A stretch of 53,954 bases of DNA from positions 1-53,954 of the forward strand of contig JAANSK020274823.1 in assembly GCA_011763485.2 (NCBI GenBank). Direction: 5' to 3'. The position numbers and the translations under genes were made by a program. This DNA is from Isoetes engelmannii. Taxonomy: Eukaryota > Streptophyta > Lycopodiopsida > Isoetales > Isoetaceae. The notes beneath the pieces were generated by a model. It was not told the DNA's origin, searched no databases, and worked only from the letters and a program-made list of their open reading frames with translations. Below are positions 14,085 through 21,781 of the stretch, piece after piece (within the stretch, counting starts at the first letter, position 1; each line of letters opens with the position of its first letter).

Positions 14085-14235
14085 GGGAGTAGCGGAACAG
14101 CGGTTTGCCGGGGATGGGATCGGGAAGGGGCGGGGCCGCCTGACGGGCCGATCCCCTGACCGGTCCCTACTGCGTTTCGGCCTACGGCCTTCCGTGGGAG
14201 TCAGGTTGGGCAAGGGTGGCATCCCGCTTCCCACA
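14085..14235. repeat. intergenic repeat, copy 2
   Basis: It opens CTGAGGGAGTAGCGGAACAG and continues with TTGCCGGGGATGGGATCGGG, then, after a variable part, TTTCGGCCTACGGCCTTCCG. The first and last blocks match 39038-39178 and less well 1197-1325. It follows a stop codon directly, as copy 3 does. No gene lies within it. Confidence 0.6.
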
Positions 14236-14265
14236 CCCAGGCGGATGGGGTGATCCGTCGATGGG

Positions 14266-14297
14266 GATACCTGTTGGTCGTCAACAACCACAGGAGG
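14266..14297 (+). promoter_or_regulatory. GATACC-type leader with box in hairpin loop
   Basis: GATACC (14266-14271), CCTGT (14270-14274) pairing with ACAGG (14290-14294) plus GG/CC, and GTCAACAA (14280-14287) in the loop. AGGAGG starts inside the 3' arm. TGATCC lies about 10 bp upstream of GATACC. Confidence 0.7.
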
Positions 14298-14302
14298 CCC
14301 CC

Positions 14303-14611
14303 ATGCAATTCAAGGCTCAAGTCGTCCTTTCGGCATTCCGCGGCACGCTCGATCCCGCTGCTGTTCTGTCGATCGAAGCCGACACCCCCAACGAAGCGCT
14401 CGACAAGGTGTACTGCTGCACCCAGAACATCGACCATTCCTGGATCAACAATCCGGAAGTCATCGAGGTCCTGACCTTTCGCCAGAGCGCCGGTGAAGCC
14501 GCGGTCAAGCCCGATGGTCTGCGCAGTCTCTCGGTCGGCGATCACATCATCCTCGAGGACCAGGGCACCTGGAAGGTCGCGTCCTTCGGCTTCGAAAAAC
14601 TCGATCTGTAG
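14303..14611 (+). CDS. YodL-like small protein, 102 aa
   Basis: The C-terminal part, GLRSLSVGDHIILEDQGTWKVASFGFEKL, has the 'slSVGDvi...g.w.v...GF' pattern of YodL-type domains found in plasmid and phage proteins of unknown function. The N-terminal 60 residues form a β-rich unit (QFKAQVVLSAFRG). The start at 14303 has AGGAGG upstream and a GATACC leader. Single-gene unit with terminator. Confidence 0.65.
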   Translation: MQFKAQVVLSAFRGTLDPAAVLSIEADTPNEALDKVYCCTQNIDHSWINNPEVIEVLTFRQSAGEAAVKPDGLRSLSVGDHIILEDQGTWKVASFGFEKLDL

Positions 14612-14617
14612 CGTGTC

Positions 14618-14644
14618 AAAGCCCTGGTTCGCCGGGGCTTTTCA
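14618..14644 (+). terminator. intrinsic terminator
   Basis: AAGCCCTGG pairs with CCGGGGCTT (one wobble) around a TTCG loop, followed by a short T tract that runs into the next promoter. Confidence 0.75.
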
Positions 14645-14697
14645 TTGCCTTTTATATTGGCATTTAGTACAATAGCAACAGGTCAACAAGCAAGGAG
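14645..14697 (+). promoter_or_regulatory. shared promoter/leader, copy 6
   Basis: TTGCCT (14645-14650), 17-bp spacer with ATATTGGCATTTAG, TACAAT (14668-14673), 7 bp, GGTCAACAA (14681-14689), then AAGGAG. Confidence 0.85.
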
Positions 14698-14703
14698 TAC
14701 CCC

Positions 14704-15318
14704 ATGAGCGAGATCATCGCCGCCAAGCCGTTCGTGATCAACGATCGCGTCATCACCGAAACCGCCGTCCACCTCTACGCGACGGTGCGGGTCCGCGTCC
14801 CGCTGGAACCGACCCCCGATCCGGCTGAAGCCCTGAAGAAGGCGCTCGCAGCGGTCGATCTCGACAGCGCGGTCCGCGAGGGCGAGTACGCCGAGGAAAT
14901 CACCGCGGTGCTGGTCGACCAGATCTCGGGCAACTACGACCACGGTGCCGGTCAGTTCGAATACGAGGCAGAGATCGGCCTGACGCCGGATGGCTACCGC
15001 GACCAGGGCCGAATGGAGCAGGGTCGCTTCATCGTCGTCAGCACGGGCAACATCACCAAGCAGGACAGCGAGGTGCTGGCCCAGGCAGATGCCAAGGCGG
15101 CACCGGTGATGATCGCTGAGTCGGGATACGGATGGATCGTGTCGCTGATGCCGAGCTTCCAGACTGATGTGCCGGCGGTGCTGGCGTCCCTCAAGGCCGC
15201 AGGCCTGTCGGAAGCCTTCTGCACGCTGTGGCACGGCCTGAGGCTGCGCGGCTACGGCCTGATGCAGCTGGACGCGGATGCCGAAGCGCATCCGGAATTC
15301 GCCACCTTCGAATGGTGA
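14704..15318 (+). CDS. DUF5983-like protein, 204 aa
   Basis: The C-terminal half reads FIVVSTGNITKQDSEVLAQ, then ESGYGWIVSLMP, and ends with DADAEAHPEFATFEW, matching the STGHxTxxDxxxL ... YGWxxxV ... layout that I recall for DUF5983 proteins of plasmids. The N-terminal half is a separate α/β unit. It heads a six-gene operon (to 16782) of small proteins linked by overlaps. Function unknown. Confidence 0.65.
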   Translation: MSEIIAAKPFVINDRVITETAVHLYATVRVRVPLEPTPDPAEALKKALAAVDLDSAVREGEYAEEITAVLVDQISGNYDHGAGQFEYEAEIGLTPDGYRDQGRMEQGRFIVVSTGNITKQDSEVLAQADAKAAPVMIAESGYGWIVSLMPSFQTDVPAVLASLKAAGLSEAFCTLWHGLRLRGYGLMQLDADAEAHPEFATFEW

Positions 15319-15323
15319 GCGCG

Positions 15324-15557
15324 ATGAGCCAGATCGTCGCCGTCACCGTGACCCTCGAAATTCAGGACGAAGCCGCGCTTCGCCGCGAGGTTCGCCAGCA
15401 ACTGCTGGACGCCGGAATCGAACAAGAGGACGCCGAAGCCGTCCTCGACGCCAACCGCATCAACCTGGCGGAAGTCGCCCGACTTGCGATCGATCGGGAC
15501 CTGCGCCCCGCCGGTTGCCAGGTTCACGACAGCTGCGCCGAACTGGAGGCCGCATGA
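15324..15557 (+). CDS. hypothetical protein, 77 aa
   Basis: It starts five bases after the upstream stop and ends overlapping the next ATG (ATGA). The N-terminus is a β strand (IVAVTVTLEIQDE), and the rest is helical with acidic residues. The layout resembles the 75-residue protein at 4436-4663 (strand, then acidic helix), so the two may be distant relatives. No family is recognised. Confidence 0.6.
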   Translation: MSQIVAVTVTLEIQDEAALRREVRQQLLDAGIEQEDAEAVLDANRINLAEVARLAIDRDLRPAGCQVHDSCAELEAA

Positions 15558-15856
15558 AACTCAAACCGGATCACCCGCGTTTCGACGTGGCGCTCGACCT
15601 GGAAGTCGGCGATCGCGTTCGCTGGCCGGCCGATGCGCCGAAGGCACGCGAAGGCGTGATCGTGGCGGTCGTTCGTGACGAAGATGACCCGTACAAGTGC
15701 ATCCCAGCCGGGATGAAGCCGCCGCCATCCGGCTACGGCAAACCCCGCACGATCCGCAGCTTCCTGGTGAAGGTGAAGCGCGGAACCATCGCCTACTGGC
15801 CGCGGGTATCGATGATCGCCCCGGTGATCAACGAGGTGTCCCATGTCAAATCCTGA
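15554..15856 (+). CDS. hypothetical protein, 100 aa
   Basis: The ATG overlaps the previous stop and has GGAGG upstream. The protein contains LEVGDRVRWPADAPKAREGVIVAVVRD, the start of a small SH3-like or KOW-like barrel, followed by a proline-rich loop and FLVKVKRGTIAYWPRVSMI. This pattern fits a small β-barrel that could bind nucleic acid. The last 14 bases overlap the next gene. Confidence 0.6.
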   Translation: MKLKPDHPRFDVALDLEVGDRVRWPADAPKAREGVIVAVVRDEDDPYKCIPAGMKPPPSGYGKPRTIRSFLVKVKRGTIAYWPRVSMIAPVINEVSHVKS

Positions 15857-16103
15857 GGCCTCACAACGCGTGGTCCTTACCCTCAAGTCGGGGGAGCAGA
15901 TCCAGATCGATATCGATGAAGACGGCCGCCTCGGCGTGGACGGTTATCGCATCCGGGTGCTGGCGCTCTCCGGCCGGCTGCTGGTCCAGCCCCGGTCGGA
16001 CAACCGAATCGACGTGTTGACCTTCAAGTCGGCGGCACAGGAAGAAGCGGCGGTCACCGAGTCGGCAGCCGTACGACGCGCATCGACCCCCGCCAAGCGC
16101 TGA
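15843..16103 (+). CDS. hypothetical protein, 86 aa
   Basis: It begins inside the end of the upstream gene. The product is mostly β (RVVLTLKSGEQIQIDIDEDGRLGVDGYRIRVLALSG is one continuous alternating region) with a disordered alanine-rich tail. Such small β proteins are typical of the operon but I cannot assign a family. Confidence 0.6.
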   Translation: MSNPEASQRVVLTLKSGEQIQIDIDEDGRLGVDGYRIRVLALSGRLLVQPRSDNRIDVLTFKSAAQEEAAVTESAAVRRASTPAKR

Positions 16104-16120
16104 AGCAGGAGGACAGAAGG

Positions 16121-16357
16121 ATGGATCAGAAAAGCACGAGTACCCCAGACAAGAGCGGCGGCCACCGGCCGAGCATCCCGATCAACATGCACCCGACCCG
16201 CATGCTCCAGCTCGCTCAGGGCATTGCTGCCCGGACCGACGCCACCGACGATGTGAGGACCCTGGCCGCCATGGTCGCGGCCCTGTGTCACCAGGTGGAT
16301 CAGGTCAACGGCAAGGCGAGCCGCGCCGAGTCGATGGGCCGGAGGATGGGACGATGA
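16121..16357 (+). CDS. hypothetical protein, 78 aa
   Basis: AGGAGGACAGAAGG precedes the ATG. The product has a disordered N-terminus, then helices (PTRMLQLAQGIAARTD, TLAAMVAALCHQVDQVN) and a basic end. It overlaps the next ATG. No family is recognised. Confidence 0.6.
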   Translation: MDQKSTSTPDKSGGHRPSIPINMHPTRMLQLAQGIAARTDATDDVRTLAAMVAALCHQVDQVNGKASRAESMGRRMGR

Positions 16358-16782
16358 TCCACAATCCGGTCGCGTCTTCACTCAGGGAGCGCGCTGCACA
16401 GAATGGCCCCGACGCTCCCGCCTTCGTCCAGGCGGCTGCCGAAATCGAGCGCCTGGAGGCCAGGGTGGCCAGCCTGAGTCACTCCCTGGTTGCGGGTGCT
16501 GACGAGCATTCCCACCAGTGCGTCGCCTGCGCGCTGCCCTATACGCCGCCGGGTCAGAACGAGGATTGCCCGCGTTGCGGATGCGATGGCGAGAATCTTC
16601 CGACCGAGCCGCTGCTGTTCATCTGGAGCGGGCAGCACGGCGCTTACTGGCGGTTCGCGGGCTGCGGCTACACCATGAACCGGTCGGAGGCCGGCCTCTG
16701 GCCCGAGTCCCTCGCTCGCGCACGTGCCAGCCACTGTGGACCGGAAAAGCAGATCGAACTCCGCCCCCTGACCGTGGGATGA
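16354..16782 (+). CDS. zinc-ribbon protein, 142 aa
   Basis: The start at 16354 overlaps the upstream stop. The N-terminal 50 residues are a helix (AAAEIERLEARVASLSHSL, a possible short coiled coil). The middle has CVACALPY and, 13 residues later, CPRCGCDGE, a zinc-ribbon pair. The C-terminus is rich in W, G and R. It is the last gene of the operon. Confidence 0.65.
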   Translation: MIHNPVASSLRERAAQNGPDAPAFVQAAAEIERLEARVASLSHSLVAGADEHSHQCVACALPYTPPGQNEDCPRCGCDGENLPTEPLLFIWSGQHGAYWRFAGCGYTMNRSEAGLWPESLARARASHCGPEKQIELRPLTVG

Positions 16783-16795
16783 CTTGGGGCTGACC

Positions 16796-16846
16796 TTGCT
16801 TTTTGTATTGGCGAAAAGTACAATAACAACAGGTCAACAAGCAGGA
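16796..16846 (+). promoter_or_regulatory. shared promoter/leader, copy 7
   Basis: TTGCTT (16796-16801), 17-bp spacer with GTATTGGCGAAAAG, TACAAT (16819-16824), 7 bp, GGTCAACAA (16832-16840), then CAGGAG. Confidence 0.85.
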
Positions 16847-16853
16847 GCCAGCC

Positions 16854-17681
16854 ATGTTCGAAAAGCCCACCGGCACGCTGTTCATCCGTCCCAGCACGTC
16901 GCACAACGGCCGCCCGATGGTCGGCGTCTTCGGTCTGGTCTCGATGAGCGATGACATCGAGGGCGAGCGACTGTACCTCGGTGCCTTCCAGCGGGTGGGT
17001 GACCAGCTCCGGTTCGGTCTCGAGTCGACCTTCTCCCAGAAGCCGGAATTCTACGGCCGCCTGACCGACGAGGAAGATCTCGCAGGGCTGGCGCAGTCCA
17101 GCATCTGGCGCGGCGGCCCCGAGGCACGCGGCTCCTGCCTGGTCTTCGTCCGCCGGTCCGGTCTGAAGCCGGTCCACGGCTACCAGCGGCTGTATCTGGT
17201 CGTGGCAGTCGTGAGCGACACCGGTGGCATCTTCGAGGGACTGGACGAGCAGCTCGTGGACCTCGAGGCCGGCCGGCAGCTTGGCCCGTCGACGCCGGCC
17301 AAGTCCGCTGGACGCCAGCCGCAACAGGTGCTTCGCCAGCCGTTCTTCCTGATGCCGGAAGGTGATCGCCGGGCCGTCGTACATACCGTCGGCCCGAAGA
17401 CCCGCCGCGTGATGATCGACGTGTCGGAGATCTGCACCAAGCCGGTCGCGGACCGCAGTGCCAGCGAGGTGGCCCGGATCGAGGAGATCCGTCGCCATCC
17501 GGAGATGCACTACCACCTCCACCTGTACGAGAAGCCGAGCAACGCCGACTTCCAGGCCTACGCTCGCGGCATGCGGGCGATGCCGCGGATCAATGACCGC
17601 CTCGTGACGGCCCAGGAGCTGGCCGATCGGGATGCGTTCTCGGCCAAGCTGATGCGCAGCAAGCTGGACGCTGCGGCATGA
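16854..17681 (+). CDS. hypothetical protein, 275 aa
   Basis: No family is recognised. The sequence looks like two domains: a β-rich N-terminal half (GTLFIRPS, VGVFGLVSM, LYLGAFQRVGDQLRFGLE, SCLVFVRRSG) and a more helical C-terminal half after about residue 190. It heads an operon of at least two genes, the next starting within its stop (ATGA). Confidence 0.65.
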   Translation: MFEKPTGTLFIRPSTSHNGRPMVGVFGLVSMSDDIEGERLYLGAFQRVGDQLRFGLESTFSQKPEFYGRLTDEEDLAGLAQSSIWRGGPEARGSCLVFVRRSGLKPVHGYQRLYLVVAVVSDTGGIFEGLDEQLVDLEAGRQLGPSTPAKSAGRQPQQVLRQPFFLMPEGDRRAVVHTVGPKTRRVMIDVSEICTKPVADRSASEVARIEEIRRHPEMHYHLHLYEKPSNADFQAYARGMRAMPRINDRLVTAQELADRDAFSAKLMRSKLDAAA

Positions 17682-18067
17682 GCGCGTCGGCCATCAACGC
17701 CGAATCGATCGGCGCCGAGTTCCTGATCCCAAAGCGGCCCGAGCCGATCCTGCCGCTGGGCTACGTCGGCCGGGTGCGACTGGTGCAGCTGTCAGCCGAT
17801 GGGTCCCTCGGATGGGTCGAGAAGCTCGATCCTCGCGGGTCGGGTGACGACTTCGTTCGCGCCCTGGTGAACATCAGCGACCTCAGGCTGATCAAGGAGA
17901 AGAAGGAGGATCGCCCGGCGACCGGGGAGCCGGCCTCTCCGTCGACGGCCAGCCTCATTCCTGAGCTGACCGCCGAATCCCTGGCGACGAACGCTGAACC
18001 CAAGGTGGTGGCAAGCCCTGGTGAGGAGATCCGTTCGCTGCACCTGAATCTGAACCTGTTCGGCTGA
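17678..18067 (+). CDS. hypothetical protein, 129 aa
   Basis: It overlaps the preceding stop by four bases. Residues about 25-75 (LGYVGRVRLVQLSADGSLGWVEKLDP ... VNISDLRLI) form a small barrel-like β module; the tail is serine/alanine-rich and disordered. No family is recognised. Confidence 0.6.
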   Translation: MSASAINAESIGAEFLIPKRPEPILPLGYVGRVRLVQLSADGSLGWVEKLDPRGSGDDFVRALVNISDLRLIKEKKEDRPATGEPASPSTASLIPELTAESLATNAEPKVVASPGEEIRSLHLNLNLFG

Positions 18068-18111
18068 CCCTCCCGACTGCGACCTGACCCCATGACGATA
18101 AGGAGCGCCCA

Positions 18112-18369
18112 GTGAAACCGGAATTCTCCATCGAGCTGTTCGATCCCCCGTCGGGCAACGTCCGAGGCGTCGTGACCGCCAGCCTGATGCTCGGCAAGAA
18201 GATGAAGCGGATCGCCCACGCCACCCTGTTGGTGAATCGCGCCTGCGACATCACGCTGAGCATCCCGGAGAGCAAGCAGTCGATCGAAGACCTTGCCCGG
18301 ATTGCCGACTGTCTGAAGGTCTTCGAAGGTCACGTGGCCGCTGCACTCAGCGCCCGTCCAGCTCGCTGA
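18112..18369 (+). CDS. hypothetical protein, 85 aa
   Basis: A GTG start with AAGGAG eight bases upstream. The protein is α/β with a strand-rich first half (FSIELFDPPSGNVRGVVTASLMLG) and a C-terminal helix. It is probably in the same transcript as the two genes before it, 44 bp downstream, with no promoter seen between them. Unknown function. Confidence 0.6.
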   Translation: MKPEFSIELFDPPSGNVRGVVTASLMLGKKMKRIAHATLLVNRACDITLSIPESKQSIEDLARIADCLKVFEGHVAAALSARPAR

Positions 18370-18382
18370 ATCCCAAAGCGGG

Positions 18383-18435
18383 TTGCCGTTTGTAATTGGC
18401 AAAAGGTACAATAACAACAGTCAGCAATCAGGAGG
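18383..18435 (+). promoter_or_regulatory. shared promoter/leader, copy 8 (variant)
   Basis: TTGCCG (18383-18388), an 18-bp spacer with AATTGGCAAAAGG, TACAAT (18407-18412), 6 bp, variant box AGTCAGCAA (18419-18427), then AGGAGG. The change of GTCAACAA to GTCAGCAA recurs at copies 13 and 20. Confidence 0.8.
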
Positions 18436-18439
18436 TCAC

Positions 18440-18664
18440 ATGTCCCAGAACACCACGTCCATCCCTTCACTCGAGGTCGGGGATCGCATCAAGGACAACG
18501 ACCCGCGCATGCCGCATCGTCACCTGGTGATCCAGTCGATCAACGACACGCATGCGGTGGCCAAGGACAGTGTGAACCGCAATTTCAAGATCCGCCGCTC
18601 GGCGATCTTCCTGGACGAGAAGGTTCGCCGCACCGGGTTCACCCGGGTGGGACCGTCCGCATGA
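18440..18664 (+). CDS. phage-type hypothetical protein, 74 aa
   Basis: The start follows AGGAGG. The sequence LEVGDRIKDNDPRMPHRHLVIQSINDTHAV ... FKIRRSAIF is one I associate with small phage and plasmid proteins built on an SH3/KOW-like barrel. It overlaps the next start by four bases. Confidence 0.65.
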   Translation: MSQNTTSIPSLEVGDRIKDNDPRMPHRHLVIQSINDTHAVAKDSVNRNFKIRRSAIFLDEKVRRTGFTRVGPSA

Positions 18665-19329
18665 CACGCTTTCCCGACGATCTCGCCTTCATGCGGGATG
18701 AGGTCGACCGCCTGTCGCGGGTCGCCTCGGTACTGCTGCCCAGCCCGGAAGCTGCCCGCATGGGCTCAACCCGAACGGGTGACCTTCCGGATCGTCCGCT
18801 TGACGCCAACTGGTCGATGGGGAGCGCCCACGACTCCTTCCATGACGCCGAGACCTTCATCTTCCAGCTGAACCTCGCCGAGATCCCGGCGGCCGTTCGG
18901 CGCAAGGGGTGGCCGGATCACGGGATGGTGTGGATGTTCATGGACCTGTCCGAGGACTGGACTGTGAGGGTCGAGTTCGACCCGCGGCCGGCCGAGCAGA
19001 TTCCGTGGCCTGAAACCCGACAGCTGGTCCGGGGCATGCGGTGGAAGACCTTCGTCTCCCAGGCTTTCGCCACGGACGAGCAGCTCCCGCAGATCTACTG
19101 GGACCCGCAGCTGAGCGAGCAGTACTGGAACTGGTGCCAGGAGAAGATTCCGAGTCGGTCCAGCATCCAGATCGGGGGGTGGATCAACCCGATCCAGGGC
19201 GATTTCGACGAGAGCGACAAGACGCTCGTGGCCGAGCTGCGTCACCTCGAGTTCGGCGATTGCGGCGCCGTCTACCTTCACTTCGACCCTGCCAGCCAGC
19301 GCTGGTCGGGATTCGCTCACACCTGCTGA
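18661..19329 (+). CDS. DUF1963-like protein, 222 aa
   Basis: The pattern TFIFQLNLAEIPAAVRRKGWPDHGMVWMFMDLSEDWTVRV (about 62-100), then P-rich and QIGGWINPIQGDFDES (about 170-185) and GDCGAVYLHFD near the end, follows the DUF1963/YwqG layout ('F..Q.nl...lP..G.l..F.d', 'GG.p...Q.d', 'gD.G.lyf.i'). The family's role is unknown. It lies upstream of the sigma-like gene by only six bases and is probably co-transcribed. Confidence 0.7.
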   Translation: MTRFPDDLAFMRDEVDRLSRVASVLLPSPEAARMGSTRTGDLPDRPLDANWSMGSAHDSFHDAETFIFQLNLAEIPAAVRRKGWPDHGMVWMFMDLSEDWTVRVEFDPRPAEQIPWPETRQLVRGMRWKTFVSQAFATDEQLPQIYWDPQLSEQYWNWCQEKIPSRSSIQIGGWINPIQGDFDESDKTLVAELRHLEFGDCGAVYLHFDPASQRWSGFAHTC

Positions 19330-19335
19330 GGCCTG

Positions 19336-21069
19336 ATGAACACCAAGACCCTCGCAACGCCGCCGGCGGCACGCAAGACGGGACCGAACCTCTCCGAGCT
19401 GCAGGCCAGCATCGGCAAGCTGCTGGTGCGCCTGGTCCGGTCCGATCTTCAGTGGAACGACCTGCGCCTGTCGGCGCTGCTGGTCCCGTTCTGCCGGCTG
19501 GGCGCCACGCCCCTGACCGCGATTCGCGATTGGGCGCAGCTGCCGAACGCCGCATTGACCTACGAGATGAAGGCGCTGGTCGACGCCATGACGCGGATTT
19601 GCGACCTCAACTTCTCCGAGGAGATCGAGGACATCTTCACCCACGTCTACGCATCCTCCGGGGCCAGGTCGGCGCCGCGGGACGTCAAAATCCTTTGGGA
19701 CCGGTTCTCCGGTAGCGATGAGGATGGCAACGCGTTACACGTGATCGGCGCCCGCTTCAGCCTCACCCGTGAGCGGGTTCGCCAGATCGAGCGGGATGGC
19801 ATCGAGGCGGTGCAGGGCAAGGTGTGCTGGACGCCGGCGGGGGATCTGGCCCTGACGGCGCTGACCGAGCGGGTGCCCGCGACGCTGGCGACGGCTCAGG
19901 CCGATCCTGAGGTTCAGACGCGCCTCGGCAAGGCCGTGTCGATCCGGGCCTTCCTGCGCTTCCGTCAGATGCTCGGCAAGAGCAACAACGGAGTCGATGC
20001 CGTCTACCTCGGCGCCCCATGCAAGACCCACGTGGTGGCAACCACGGCTTCCATCGAGGCCATCCGTTCGACGCATCGCGCGGCCATCGCCCAGATCTGC
20101 AAGACGGGCGCGGTGTGCTGGTCGACGCTGCATGAGGCCGTTGCCGAGCAGTTGCCGGGCATGCCGGTGACCGACGACCTGATCCTGCAGATGCTGACCA
20201 TGTGCGATGGCTTCGAGGTCCTTGACCTGGCCGGCCGCTATGGGTGGCTGGGGGCGGAGCGTCGCAGCCGGCTGTACAACACGATCCGCAAGGTGGTGGC
20301 GGTGATGCCCGAGGGGGCGCTGATCAGCGTCGACACCCTGATCGCGGCGATCGGCAGGGAAGGTCGGCCGGAGCGCGCGGTGTTCATCGAGGGTCCTACG
20401 CTGCCCGCTTCGGTGGTGCTCACGATCTGCTCGAGGCTCCCGGGGGTGGCTGTCACCCGCGATCGGATCGGCCGTGATCCTGGTGTCGCGCTCGACGCCC
20501 TGTCGGAATTCGAGCAGCAGGTGGCCGACTTCATGCGCGGCCGCGGAGGGGTTGCCAGCCGCGCGGCGCTGCAGAAGCAGCTCGTCGACGCCCACGAACT
20601 GGCCTCCTCGTCGATCACCCCGGTCCTTCAGTACTCGCCGATCCTGACCCGGGTCCTGCCCGGGGTCTATCAGCTGGTGGGATGGGACGCCCAGTACAGC
20701 GATCTCGAGCGGGCCGTGGATGAAACCGGACCGCATGGCTCCCTGAGTGAACGGGGGGCGGCGACGGCTGACGAATTTTCCGAGGGTGATGACACGGTGC
20801 GGTTCACCTACAAGGTGGGCGACAGCGCTTTCAGCATGAAGCGCATCCATGTGCCGGCGACGCTGAACGAGTGGTTCAAGACCTGCCCGTACCGCCGCTT
20901 CACGTCGAGCCAGCTGCCCGGCCTGGTGCTCGGCACCGGCGTGGAGGTCTCGGGATCGGTGCGCCTGCGTAAGGTGAACGCGCTGTTTGAGCACCTGGGC
21001 ATCAAGGTCGGCGACGACGTGAAGATCACCGTGACGCGCGCCGGGACCGTCTTCGCCGAGAAGATGTAG
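19336..21069 (+). CDS. large protein with sigma-70 region-4-type HTH, 577 aa
   Basis: Residues about 138-159 (GARFSLTRERVRQIERDGI) are the helix-turn-helix of sigma-70 region 4, which binds -35 DNA; R-E-R-V-R-Q-I-E is the recognition-helix signature. No region 2 is seen, so it is not a complete sigma factor. The remaining 400 residues hold several winged-helix-like stretches, such as about 395-445 (GRGGVASRAALQKQLVD ... VLPGVYQLVG), and a strand-rich C-terminus. It has no obvious Shine-Dalgarno beyond GGCCTG and sits six bases after the previous gene. It is the best candidate in the window for a dedicated transcription factor of the shared promoters, though this is inferred only from its being the one sigma-like gene. 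Confidence 0.75.
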   Translation: MNTKTLATPPAARKTGPNLSELQASIGKLLVRLVRSDLQWNDLRLSALLVPFCRLGATPLTAIRDWAQLPNAALTYEMKALVDAMTRICDLNFSEEIEDIFTHVYASSGARSAPRDVKILWDRFSGSDEDGNALHVIGARFSLTRERVRQIERDGIEAVQGKVCWTPAGDLALTALTERVPATLATAQADPEVQTRLGKAVSIRAFLRFRQMLGKSNNGVDAVYLGAPCKTHVVATTASIEAIRSTHRAAIAQICKTGAVCWSTLHEAVAEQLPGMPVTDDLILQMLTMCDGFEVLDLAGRYGWLGAERRSRLYNTIRKVVAVMPEGALISVDTLIAAIGREGRPERAVFIEGPTLPASVVLTICSRLPGVAVTRDRIGRDPGVALDALSEFEQQVADFMRGRGGVASRAALQKQLVDAHELASSSITPVLQYSPILTRVLPGVYQLVGWDAQYSDLERAVDETGPHGSLSERGAATADEFSEGDDTVRFTYKVGDSAFSMKRIHVPATLNEWFKTCPYRRFTSSQLPGLVLGTGVEVSGSVRLRKVNALFEHLGIKVGDDVKITVTRAGTVFAEKM

Positions 21070-21087
21070 TCGCCCGCCGGCTGGCCA

Positions 21088-21121
21088 GATACCGCCAGGG
21101 AGATCCTGACCGGTACTGGCC
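21088..21121 (+). promoter_or_regulatory. GATACC element with dyad, no box
   Basis: GATACC (21088-21093) is followed by GCCAG ... CTGGC, which can pair, and the ATG. It resembles the GATACC leaders but has no GTCAACAA and no strong ribosome site. Confidence 0.35.
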
Positions 21122-21454
21122 ATGCAGCTCCGATTCGAGGGCGCCTCCGACGACAAGTTCGGAGAGACCCTGCAGTTCTGTGACGACTACGACAACTGCG
21201 CTTCGGGACGCCCGATCGCCTACCGGGTGACCGCACCCGATGGCCAGGCGCTGGTCGTGGTCGGGCAGTACGCCCCAAGCCCCTGTGGCGGCTGGCTGGT
21301 TGGCGTGTCCACCTGGGACCCCGAAGCTCGCGACATCCCCTTGCCCGAATGGCCGATGCACCTGGTTCGTGGCCGCGTGCCCTATTCCCCGACCCTCCTC
21401 ATCGACGTGCCCGACGGCACGACGATCGCCTGTCTGAGCCGCGCCGCCGAATGA
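21122..21454 (+). CDS. hypothetical protein, 110 aa
   Basis: No family is recognised. It is mostly β with glycine/proline turns (QALVVVGQYAPSPCGGWLVGVSTWDP) and a hydrophobic end. The ribosome site is weak. Its stop overlaps the next ATG. Confidence 0.55.
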   Translation: MQLRFEGASDDKFGETLQFCDDYDNCASGRPIAYRVTAPDGQALVVVGQYAPSPCGGWLVGVSTWDPEARDIPLPEWPMHLVRGRVPYSPTLLIDVPDGTTIACLSRAAE

Positions 21455-21636
21455 GCGCGCCATGCCCCCACGACTACGAAAGCCCGGTCCGGAAGGGCAG
21501 GGCCCACTACGTCTGCCGCCTCTGTGGCGTCGACATCAGCATGGATCTCTTCTTCATCTGGCAGGCCGATGAGGAGGCCGGCCAGCGTGCCGCTCAGCCC
21601 AAGAAGGGATTGAGCAAAAACCCAGAAGAGGGCTAG
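21451..21636 (+). CDS. zinc-binding microprotein, 61 aa
   Basis: The start at 21451 overlaps the upstream stop. The pattern is CPHDYE ... YVCRLCGVDIS, a C-H plus CxxC group of zinc-finger type, followed by a charged tail. Similar minimal zinc proteins occur about ten times in this window. Confidence 0.6.
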   Translation: MSAPCPHDYESPVRKGRAHYVCRLCGVDISMDLFFIWQADEEAGQRAAQPKKGLSKNPEEG

Positions 21637-21781
21637 AGGGCAGTTAACGACTGTCCACCACTAGGGGTAGTGGTGCGATGAAGAAAATTCGCAAGCCATG
21701 GGTGAAATAGGCTTGTCGAACTGGACATCCGCAATGAGAATGGCCTCATTGATCCGATTTAGGGTCTGGCCGGAGATTCTC
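21637..21781. other. intergenic segment with one hairpin
   Basis: Only a hairpin CCACTA-GGGG-TAGTGG (about 21660-21675) is evident, without a T tract. Neither the shared promoter nor a GATACC leader is present, so the lipoprotein gene downstream is controlled differently from its neighbours. Confidence 0.4.
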
